Part shown: one piece after another, positions 33,880 through 44,350 of the stretch
Numbering within the stretch: position 1 is the first letter of the stretch
Layout: the number at the start of each line of letters is the position of its first letter
Made by a program: the position numbers and the translations under genes
NCBI RefSeq assembly: GCF_963678975.1
Contig: NC_089279.1
Span: forward strand, 26,708,004 to 26,772,003
DNA from: Dysidea avara
Taxonomy: Eukaryota > Porifera > Demospongiae > Dictyoceratida > Dysideidae
DNA length: 64,000 nt
Direction: 5' to 3'
Notes under the pieces: model-generated
The model's database searches: none
The model's input: the letters and a program-made list of their open reading frames with translations, nothing else
What the model was told of the DNA's origin: nothing

Positions 33880-35166
33880 AGGGCCGGAGGAGGGAAAATT
33901 GAGTTGGTCAGGCCATTGACTATAATGTTGAAATTGCTACTATATACATGCCAATGAGAGAGGAACTGTTACGCAGTGTGCGAAGTGCGAAGCACGAGCA
34001 TCCTAAGGGGGTCTGGGGGCATGCCTCCACAGGAAATTTTTGAAAATCAGACACTCAGATATATGCAATTTTAGTGATATTTCACTGCTAGCTAGCTATA
34101 TAAATATGCTCAGGCCTATCTGTTGTTCTTCAGACTTTCTATACTATGTATAATTGTAAACCTGACATACAGGGGACACAGCATGAAACTTGCTGTATGG
34201 TTCATTTAGTTATAGCTAGCAATTAGAAGTTCAAGGGGGGTCTGGGGGTCCAACCCCCAGGAGCTGCAGAATTTTTGCAATTTAAAGGCTTGAAAATGCC
34301 TTAAAATTGATGCTAAATTTTAAAGTAAAACTAGCTAGCAACTTGCAACTGTCCCCCCAAATTTCTGGGACAGCAGGATGGCCCCTTTAGCTAGGATATA
34401 ATTACTATACAGTGAATTCACACAGCTACAATAAAAAGCTACACAGCTACAAAAAATACAGTATACTACTGTACTGGTTTGTATGAAGTGAACGGATCAT
34501 CACGTAAATATACTGGTGGACCGTCACGAGACCAATCAGTATTCGAAAACGGCGCGATGTGGGTGAGACTGAGAGTTTGTTCAGTATCTCGACAGGACGA
34601 GTGGGTAGTTGAAGAGGAGTGATTTCTACTCAACATCTCATCCAGTTGGCCACCATGTAATGTATGGGTGTACAGCTTCTTGCCGCGGAATGAGTCATCT
34701 GGTTTGTCACTGCCAGCCCTTCGCCCAGTAAAAGAAGCCAAGAGAGACAAGCCAAGGAATGCTAATGAAGATTTTATGAAGATTGAATTGTGATATAAGT
34801 ATGCTGGTTTAGAATCAAAGATGGCACCTGCCTTACACGTGATAAATGCCAACTGTCAGCACACGTGATACTGTACGTAGAACCCACAATCATTTCTGTA
34901 CAAAACGATAAGAATGCCATGCTGTACTGTAAGGTAATTGGAGGTATTATACGTGTAATTCTGTGCTTTAGTTAGGCTGAGAAACTAGGTAACTAGTGCC
35001 ATGCATTTTCAATAACATCTGTAAAATTTACGTAGCTACATGTAGATGTGATCGTCCAAAGATTGCATGAGAGTAATTTAGTTCGAACTGGTCAGCTATA
35101 GTTGGTTCAACTCCAGATTATTGGTCCGGCTCAGGTCTGACCAACCGGACCGTATACTCCGGCCTT
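33880..35166. mobile_element. Possible hAT-like element (weak ends)
   Basis: CAGGGCCGGAG at 33881 and CTCCGGCCTTG at about 35156-35166 are short inverted repeats, both adjoining CTTCG. Internally GGGGGTCTGGGGGCATG resembles the interior of the element at 41788. The boundaries are tentative. Confidence 0.35.
34466..34852 (-). CDS. Unrecognised exon-like ORF
   Basis: A 128-codon open frame on the minus strand, GC-richer than its surroundings. It has a hydrophobic stretch SSLAFLGLSLLASF and a polar C-terminal part ending RDDPFTSYKPVQ before a stop. The first codon shown is TTG, not ATG, and is preceded by CTGACAG, so if real this is a 3'-terminal exon rather than a whole gene. I do not recognise the family. 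It could be chance or part of the surrounding repeat. Confidence 0.25.
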   Translation of the reverse strand: MAFITCKAGAIFDSKPAYLYHNSIFIKSSLAFLGLSLLASFTGRRAGSDKPDDSFRGKKLYTHTLHGGQLDEMLSRNHSSSTTHSSCRDTEQTLSLTHIAPFSNTDWSRDGPPVYLRDDPFTSYKPVQ

Positions 35167-35267
35167 GCTTCGCCATTGCCTGCTGTTCCGTATACGGAAG
35201 AAGCCGTAGAAGAACAAAATTACGGAATCTTGTGTGCTCAGGGATGCGTATTGTTCGACTATAGTCT

Positions 35268-35732
35268 TTATAACGTTAATAGATCTTAGAAAAGGTTCAG
35301 AGGCGTGCAGCTAGATGGGTTCTATCTGACTATAGTTTTTACAGTAGTGTTAGTTCCATGCTGGAACAGCTCAACTGGTTACCCCTAGTGAAGAGAAGGA
35401 AACAACAGAGGCTTAATTTGTTCTATCAAATAATGCATGGAGGAATTGGCTTATCTTTACCAGAATACATTCATTTCACCACCAGACACACTAGACATCA
35501 TCATCCGTTTAACTTGATTGTACCACCAACAAACACCACCACCTACATGACAAGCTACTTTCCAAGAACCCGGAATCCGGGAATGGAATTCACTGCCACC
35601 GCACCTAATTGAACTGAACACTCTAGCTACATTTTCAAACTTGATTGAACAGCACTTATAATTTGTGATTGTTTGGGCTTAATCAGCTTTGCTGTCTGCC
35701 CTTTTCCCCCCAAATAATAATAATAATAATAG
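35268..35732 (+). mobile_element. CR1/L2-like LINE 3' end
   Basis: Encodes LEKVQRRAARWVLSDYS, then SSMLEQLNWLPLVKRRK and TTTYMTSYFPRTRNP, then (after a frame change near 35575) WNSLPPHLIELNTLATF. This is the classic C-terminus of CR1/L2 reverse-transcriptase proteins. A short 3' UTR and an (AAT)6 tail end at 35732. 5'-truncated and dead. Confidence 0.88.
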
Positions 35733-35990
35733 ATGGCAGATTGAAGTTGTGCAGTACTCTTTTACCTTACAAGTAACGATTTCCAACCTACCAATTTTTC
35801 ACACATATTTTTGCAACTTAAATTATACACCTTCAATAAACGTTTCACAAGCTTCCGTTCCAGTAAATGGTAGCCAATGCTTCGTACTTTGTATTGCACT
35901 TTACTATCAAAGTTAGAGAAATAAAAATCCCCATAGGAAGCCCATACAAATAATTGCGTACGTAATTCTAATTGGAAGAATGTGGCACCT

Positions 35991-36206
35991 GTGATAGCCG
36001 AAGTTTCCGAGTGTTTCCGCGTGAATCTGCTGCTGATGAGGACGAAGAAAGTGGTTCTATGTGCTGGGGATGGTAGGCAAGGGCAGTCCATCAAGCCCGT
36101 GATAGCCGAAGTTTCCGAGTGTTTCCGCGTGAATCTGCTGCTGATGAGGACGAAGAAAGTGGTGCTATGTGCTGGGGGTGGTAGGCAAGGGCAGTCCATC
36201 AAGCCC
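35991..36206 (+). repeat. 108-bp direct duplication
   Basis: GTGATAGCCGAAGTTTCCG starts at 35991 and again at 36099. The two 108-bp copies differ at about two positions. 108 is a multiple of three and one plus frame stays open across both, but no domain is recognised. An AT-rich TTAATTAATT tract follows. Confidence 0.85.
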
Positions 36207-36209
36207 GGG

Positions 36210-38764
36210 TAAAAAAAAATTTAATTAATTAAAATTAATTAATTAATTAATTTAAAAAAGTGGTTCTGGGCAAACCGTATATGTTGATTTCGATTTTTCC
36301 ATGTGTTTTTTGATTGGAGGACGATTGATGTTGGATTACGATGGAAATATGGCCCTTTTAAAGGTAAATCGCCATCTAACACTGCTCAGAATTCAGCATT
36401 ACAATCACCCTGGGCTTCAAGGCATCCCCCTGCATCGATGCAAGTATAGTTTGAAGGTGAGCAGTTTGTTGTCTTGCGCGGAATTGCAAAATAAGGTTCA
36501 AGGTTGAGCATAATCTTTTCAAAAGTGGAGACTGGCATGTGATACCAACCTTACATGGCTTCACACGTACCTGTTGTTATATTCTGGTGTGTTTACTGCT
36601 GTTTTGATCCATTTTATAGCAGCTTCAGTGATTGTAATTTTGATCAGAAACTATTTATAATTTCTCTTTGTAGTACAGTGATGTCATTGTGTTATATAAT
36701 AATTATCATCCTTAGTGCTTACAATGTGACAAATAAAGCTGAACAATGTCCAAACAAATCTATTTTAAAAATAATGTTGCTCTTACATTGTGTTATCTGA
36801 TTGTCATGTTTCCAAAGTACGTGTTAATTGCGACTTGTGATGCCAGTACTTGCCATTTATAAAATATTACCGATTTTTCTAGTTAGTTATCCTTGAAAAT
36901 GCATTAAGTACCTGTGTATATATATTTAGTATTACATAATACACAGTTTTATTTATGCATCTCTTGCTTTATTCATGTAATATTCTGAGTGGTCAGTCTA
37001 CAAAGAAGTGGTCACTTTTGAGAGGTTTTACTTACTTCATATGCTGTTCTTCATAAAATAGATATGTGGTGAAAATTTCATGTCGTTATTAGTTTCCTAT
37101 CTAGATTTATGACACTTTGTATATTGTGTTTGGTGCCATGCAATATACATAAAAAGCATTGAAATGCTGTACACAAAAATCATCACACTGTCAACTTCTT
37201 TTCCTTATATCTTTTGATAGGAGCCACTGATTGAGGTGGGGTTTGCACTAAAATGACCTTGACAAAATGCACATTATTGTTCATACCAATGAATGTATGG
37301 AATGTTAATTATTTAATTTAGTTGGAAATCTCTATTACAAGATCGCCATAATAGGGTCTCTAGTGAGCTGCCCGTCTTCGCTACGAGAAGCTGTTTAAGC
37401 GCGCATCCAGTTTATTCTTCTTTCTAGCCATCACAGTGAGTGCTTTGTTTGTCCATTATAAGTGGAAGATAAATGGTAGCGCTGATATCATGGCTGCTTT
37501 TCACACGCAAAAAAAGGTTGGGTGGGGTGTTTATTACAACCCTACCATTTAAAAATATTTTGTGGTCTAACCACATATCATCAACAACCCTCCCATATGG
37601 TATCCATGTCATAAACAACTTACAGAGTGTGAAGCCTGACAGTCTTATATGGGAGGATTGTGTGCTACTGTGCTTATGTCAGTGTAACTAGCTACTGTGT
37701 ATAGTGTACATATTCTAGCACACTCTCCGATCAGCTAGTGACATTGACAGTTGCAAACATTCAGCCATGACCACATGCATGCTAACCAGACTTTGCTGAC
37801 TATACCTATGGTGTTCCACTTTGTGACACACTGTTGCTAGCAGGCTACACCTAGGCTTTCCAGGGCTAGAGCCCAGTCTAAGTCCTGGCAATTGGAACTC
37901 AATATGCTAGTTTAAAGTACTCCTGCATGTATGGGTAATGACTGCCAAATCCCTGGTAATCATGTAAGACTGGCTATGCCACTGGCCACTGGTAGTGACA
38001 TTGTGATTTGTACATGCAGACACCGGCATAGGAAGACTTTTCGGCCAAGCCTAGCCATCTCCTATTTAGCTTGATTAATACCAACTCACAATGTTGCTGA
38101 TGTATTCAGCCCTGTTCATACGTGCATTTATACAAAGGTGTTGTAAAGCGTCATCGCTACAATAATAGCACTACAGCTACAATGTATAGCTATCTCTTCA
38201 CTACCTATTCTGCTAGACAACTCTACACCTATAATGTATGTGCTTGATGTATGCATCGTTATATCACGTGAAAATTTATGAAAAAAAATTGGACTCTACA
38301 GGAATTATAACACTAACAGTTACCATTCTTATAACTTGTATCATAGAGTTTCATTCTTGTCCTTCTGTTAGAATAAACACCTAAGACATCTCATTCTTCT
38401 TCAAGTCTCCTGTGTCATCATCAACACTGTCTCCTGTATGATAGGTGCACAATCAGTAATTCTTCTGACAGGTAGCTAGCTCATATAGCAGTGTGTTTTC
38501 AGCAATGGTACCAAGTGTGACGATGATGGCTCAAACACTGAGTATAGACTAGGAATTAATGTATCCTGCCTTATATTTTGTGTGTGTACAAATGAATCAG
38601 GATGAAAATACAGTCTTTATCTTAGATTACAAAATTAATATTGCATTAACATATCTAATGAGTTAGCCTTTTAAACCAAGGAATCTTTGTTAGCTTACTA
38701 CACTAATGTGCCAATTAACTTATAATCCATATATGGATTTGGAAAAAGTACATACACAAACTAG
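36210..38764. other. No gene recognised
   Basis: AT-rich. A GC-richer patch at 37340-37480 is the only departure, and it has no exon with recognisable content. Confidence 0.4.
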
Positions 38765-39010
38765 ACATATTAAAAATTTAAAATAAGAAATAGGGATCGC
38801 TGAAAAAAGCCACGAAACAAGAAGGGATCGCTGGGGTGGTAATGTAAACCACAAATCCCTATTTTGACTCTATAAATGCTCCATTTGAGTATAAAAAGTC
38901 AAAATAGGGATTTGTGGTTTACATTGCCACCCCAGCAATCCCTTCTTGTTTCGTAGCTATTTTCAGCGATCCCTATATTTCTTATCTTAAATTTTAAATT
39001 TTTAATATGT
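38765..39010. repeat. Palindromic MITE (~245 bp)
   Basis: Arms of about 110 bp face each other round an ~18-bp loop near 38880. Outer ends are ACATATTAAAAATTTAAAAT and its near inverse; inner parts include GGGATCGCTGGGGTGG. It abuts the left arm of the large inverted repeat. Confidence 0.88.
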
Positions 39011-39012
39011 TT

Positions 39013-41164
39013 AGTACGTATTCAAATTGTAACAGAATTTTACGGCAAGTGTATATACATATGAAAACCATGGAGTGTTAGTGCCTGACTTGATCTTACC
39101 ATATAATTCTCACTTTAAAGCTTCTTCTTTTCATCATGTCAATGATATATTGTTGAGTTACATTGTGTGTGATAAACAACAAGTGATGTCACCTTATCAG
39201 TTACATCAGTCATTACAAATATGAAGCCATCATGAGAATCCATAGTCCTTTTATAATCATCAGTGATATTACAATAATAATGTATGTACAATGAGTCATT
39301 AAATTGGTATAAATAATAATATAGTTTCTTTTGTTAAAATGACAAAATGTGAATGGGTATATCATCAATGGCTTTTGTGTTTCTATCAAGAACAAAAGGT
39401 TTATTCATCTCTAGATCTGTAATTTGTCACCATGCTTGCTATGCATATATGGTTAAAGTGATTGGAGTAAAGATAGACATCCTTGGTGTACTCATCCCTG
39501 TATGCATGTCTGTGTAACAGTCAGAATAATACCTTCTAAGAGTGAGTAATACGTTCTTTGCTTTGTATTTTATCAACTATTTTGAAGCCATGCATTTTGA
39601 GTAATGTGTCATTCTGGGGTGGTTATTCTTTCTTTAGATGCAATGCCTATGTAAAAGATTGGTCATGCATTGGTCTACATAGTGTTTTTGCATTGTATTA
39701 GAATATTACTGAACTATCTTTCAGTTTAATTCTAATTGTAAATTCCGATAAGAATATAGTGAAGTGTTATACTACCTGACTAAACCATACATCTCCTATT
39801 GTGTCAGTCACAGAGTACTACATTGTGTTGCTGTGTAAGGAATGCACTGCATCATTAATAATAAACACTTCTGAAGCCCCCACATGTGTATTAGCTACAC
39901 TGCACCCTTCATTTTTAAAAAGTGCTCTCATAACATCGTCATTGCCAACAAGCTGCGTAATAAAATAAAGCATTGATCATGAGTGATTACTACATATGTA
40001 ATCTATAATTAATTGTTAAGTAATGACTTGTTGATTATGAATGGAAGAGGCCAACTATTTCTATTGTTACAGTTGTATATGTATGTATTCCTTGGAGATA
40101 GTGTGTATAGGTGAGATTACATAGTTATAAAACTAGGTAGGGATTCTTAACAACTAATGTACACAATCATAAGATTTAGATATGTACAATAATACACCAC
40201 TCAGGAGATTTGTAGAATTGATATATGATTAAATATAGCTAAGTTGTGCATTTATGATATCACAAACTACCACTTTACTTCACATACTGACACTTGCAAC
40301 ATTTTTGCACATTGTCACATGTTATTCTGCATGGGTAAAACAAATTAACTTGTTCCACATGTGGGTACACAAACTCCATGTTTTAGCATCACCACACCAT
40401 GATGCGTGACATACTACTGAGTCTACACATCATATAAATAATTATAAAAAATTATTGCCACACAAAATTGATGGTGTGTGCATGGTTGTGTGTCGCACAC
40501 GCATTGTCACACCAAAGGCTGATGTCTGTTAAAACTATGAATACTTGACACAGGCATTTATTGTGGCTATGATGTTATCTACTCTGGTGACTAATATAGT
40601 GGTGATGAGATTGGCCATAATTTGAGGTACTACAGTAGCCATAGGATGTAGCTAGCTATAATTATACAGTTGCTATGTAGTACTCTAATGTAACTATGCT
40701 ATGCTGTACAATGCTACAAAATGCATAGTATTAGTGTTCTGTACCAATATGGATTTTGATGGTGATATGATGGTACTAATTAATTGTACTTGTAATTAAG
40801 AGGCACCATCCATTGTATTAAGACTTGCAATACAACAGTTGTGTTTGGAAAGGAAGGAAAAATGGTTCTATAGGTTCTATATTGTCTTGTTTTGTTGACA
40901 CTTTAGTGTACATAATGGAATGCAGCCTGTCTAATGTGTTAGGTAAGATTGTTGGACAGTTTGTCTCCTGGTTGCCATGCTACCAAGTTTAATGTTTGTG
41001 GTGTCAAATTCTAACAATGTATCGGGTGATATTCCCCATGAAATTTGATGAATATACATAATTATACAGTGGTGGATGGTTTCATTTTTTTATGTCTGCT
41101 GTGATGTGCTGTTTATCTATTCCATTGCAACACACTTGTATGTATTGCACACAAAGCAACCACA
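39013..41164 (+). repeat. Large inverted repeat, left arm (~2.15 kb)
   Basis: Matches 48748-50870 in inverted orientation along its whole length. Near the loop (40860-41160) the arms look almost identical; further out, substitutions and indels become common. No gene is recognised in either arm. The loop between the arms holds a hAT-like element and the Gypsy element. Confidence 0.93.
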
Positions 41165-41787
41165 TGCAGTGCTCGAATTGAGGGTATATGGGGGTATACA
41201 AAGTATACCTTGATAACAATTTTTGTAAATTAGTATACCTTGATAGCCTAGCTAAGTAGCTATAAGGTAGCTACAGTACCCCTCAGCAAAGAACATCCAT
41301 GAAACATTAGTTAGTACATAGTAATACATATTCTTACTTGGTGTAACATGATTCTCGAGCCAATTGATCCCCCAGAGGAAGCTAATCCCACTATCCTCAA
41401 AAATTCCTTTAGTGAGGTGTGCATTAATTAGAATTAAACAAGTGATAGTTGATTTTGCAAGTATGCAATCTCCTATAGCCAGATTTATATGTAGAACTAT
41501 ATTATCTACCCCCTCTACTGTAGACCGCATGTGTCTACCAAGGAAGTAATTGGTGATGAATCAGCTGATGATGATGAAAGGTAGCAAATTAAAGCAGTAA
41601 AGAAGAGTCATATAATGATGGTAGTGTATGTACAGAGTAAGTACCAATTAAGTACATATAAACAATGCTTGTATAGAACAATGCTTATATAGTATGATAT
41701 GCACTAATATACTGAGTTGCTATTATATACTGTAGGTTGGTTTCAAATATTATTCAGGGATAGATACTAAACATTAATGATACTATA

Positions 41788-42635
41788 CAGGGGCGGATCT
41801 AGGATTTATAAAAGGGGGGGCTAACTCAAGGTACTAATCTCTTGGATAGAGGTGTGCAAAGCACATGCTGGAACTAGGGGGGTCTGGGGGCATGTCCCCC
41901 AGGAAAAGTTTGTAAAGTAGATGCTAAAATACTGCAATTTGGAGACATTTCCACATAAAATTCATAATATTTCCTGCTTGTAGATATTTTATATACTGCC
42001 TTTAGATTATAGGTATGGCTCTCTGAAGCATTTTGCTAATGGAAAAGTTTGGGTAGGTACAGACAACCAAGTACATGATGCACCCCTCTCACAATTGCAC
42101 AAAACTGAATAGGTGCATGTTAGAATAATAATGTTGAAAGTGTAAAATTTTGAAATTTGAACAATACAAGATTGAATCTGGCAGCATTTTCAATGGAAAT
42201 TGTGTACCTGAATTAAGTATTGCCATACATATTAACTACACAAGTAGATGAATGAAGCCCTTTAAACAGACCAATGCACTTCATTGCATGTATAGGTGTA
42301 GGCAGATTTGGAAAGTTCCATAACAGAACCAACTACATGTTTCCAGTGAATGTTCTATTAGAGTAATTAGCTGACTGCTCTATTAGAGTATCTCGATCTT
42401 GTACACCTCCAATGCTGATCCGGGTCCTTGTTGCATAAACTTTAGCATAAATCCACTAATAATACCATGGAAAAATGTTTATAAGGTGGTTTTATGAGTA
42501 CTTGTATTATTAGTGATCATATAATTATGCTAAGACAAAATTTCATTATAATACTCAGCATATTGATCAAGTAAAGCCTAAATATGAAGGGGGGCTTCAA
42601 CCCCCAAAGCCCCCCCCCCCCTGGATCCGCCCCTG
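41788..42635. mobile_element. hAT-like TIR element (848 bp)
   Basis: Ends CAGGGGCGGATCTAGG and CTGGATCCGCCCCTG are inverted repeats, with GGGGGGCT and AGCCCCCC runs just inside. The flanks share only CTATA, so the 8-bp duplication is decayed. Inside are GGTCTGGGGGCATGTCC and two copies of the CTATTAGAGTA motif. No transposase. Confidence 0.8.
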
Positions 42636-43715
42636 CTATATATTTGCGAGTTCATATATAATCTAAATAGTCTACAACAGAAATTTCTGCAAATGCAACT
42701 AAAATTTAGTGGATTCAAGAATTTGCAAAATTTACACAAATTGTACTTCGTACATAAACCCGCCATTCAGAGTAATGACCTGCATAGGCATGTAACCCAT
42801 GGCAGTCAATTGATCTATCCCTAATTATCATGCCTATTAACATGTCAAATCATTGTACAGAATAAGTACATTTTATGTACCAACATTAAACAAGGTGTAG
42901 GACCAGGTGTCCTACAGAGCTTCAGCACTTGTGCTATTATAAATATACCAATGTCCATTTGGTTCCACCAGGGGTACTTTGAGATAATAAGTCACTCTCT
43001 AGAGTTCCTATGGATACATATATATGAAATTTAACATCCTGGCTGCCTGGCAGACTCCTGTAAGAATTTGAGCATTAATCAGATGGCTGCAGGTTTGAGG
43101 CTGCAGCTGCCTAGGTCATTCCAGTCATGGATTTTTTCTCCTGTCTCCAACTTTACAAACACAACAAATTTCAACAGGATGTAGGACCAGGTGTCCTACA
43201 GCCCTTCAAACTTGTGCTGTAGAGCCTTAATAAAAAAATTTTAAAGTATTGAAAAAGTAAACCTTTCTGTAAATATTTCAAATTGTGCATGGGTGGGAGA
43301 CAATAATGGCATGTTTTACCACAAAACCTTTGTAACTATAGAACAGAATAAACTATAGACTTTCTGTAAAAACCAACTTATTCTTTAGGGCAAATACTTC
43401 AATTTGACACCAAGTTTGTGGATTTTGGATCGTACAAACATGAAATAGAGAAAAAAAACTGACAGTTTCTGAACTTTAAATTACCTGTAAAGGTCACCAA
43501 AGGTCAAATCTGAGGTGGCTCCCTATCAAAAAATAATCTTTATCTTACACACAAACTTTTTTCCAAGTTTCATGCTTTTATCCAAAAGTGCACAAAAAGG
43601 CCTTTTTTAAAGGCTTACACCCTGACTATTTGCATGTCAAGATAATATTATGAACTAAAAGTCATGTTTTAAAAAGGTGTGCACAAAAAGGTACTGAGTA
43701 GAAAGGAAAAAATGC
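42636..43715. other. No gene recognised; duplicated hairpin motif
   Basis: GTAGGACCAGGTGTCCTACAG (its stem GTAGGAC/GTCCTAC) occurs at about 42897 and again at about 43181 with similar following text (CTTCA...CTTGTGCT), a diverged direct repeat. The rest is AT-rich. Confidence 0.5.
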
Positions 43716-43800
43716 CAACAGGTCGTGTAAGAGGTTGTGGATTCGAACCCACGACCTCTTACACGCTAGTTAGGGCTTCTACCACTTGAACAGTATGTAC
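43716..43800 (-). repeat. tRNA-like sequence in a long hairpin
   Basis: The minus strand has a box-A-like TTCAAGTGGTAGAAGCCC and a box-B GGTTCGAATCC at tRNA-like spacing. The T-arm region extends into a hairpin of about 17 bp (GTGTAAGAGGTCGTGG paired with CCACAACCTCTTACAC). The anticodon stem does not pair, so this is a tRNA-derived repeat or pseudogene. Confidence 0.4.
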
Positions 43801-44133
43801 TGTGGTTTTCAAAGGAATGTTGCTCAAGTTTTCTTTACACCTTGGCCTTCTACGTGCTGTAGAGAATGAACGGAAGCACGCGTGAACTGGTGATAACAAA
43901 CTTAGAGTAGCTGGATGATGAGTGCTTCAATATCAGCACAGATTATGTTGATTTACACCTAATTTGGTGAGTAAGCAGTGTGATGGTTGGACGGACAGCA
44001 TTTTAGCTTTATATAATAATAGATTGTTTGCTCAAACCTTTGGCAAAAGGCCACTTTGCTGTATATAGTGACTTCATGCATACTTAGGTCTACATTTTGT
44101 ACTTCACATAAAGTACATGTGGTCAGTGCTATA
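43801..44133. other. No feature recognised
   Basis: Spacer between the tRNA-like repeat and the LTR element. The last four bases before the LTR, TAAT, form its left target duplication. Confidence 0.4.
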
Positions 44134-44137
44134 TAAT

Positions 44138-44279
44138 TGTAAGATCCACGACAATAAGCACAATGAGTCTCTTAACTGTGTCCACAGAAAACACGAGGCA
44201 ACACTTACAATTCATGTGATCAGGGGAGGAGGCGGTATTTAGAATACAATAACTAAAATACATGGGTGAGACTACTACA
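44138..44279 (-). repeat. 3' LTR of the Gypsy element
   Basis: 142 bp, unusually short for the family, nearly identical to the copy at 48567. On the plus strand it is followed at once by TACCTCCCCCCTTAAAAC, the complement of the polypurine tract. Confidence 0.93.
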
Positions 44280-44350
44280 TACCTCCCCCCTTAAAACAAA
44301 CACTATTACAATAAACAATGTTGTGCAAATGCATGAAAATGTGTGTGGTG

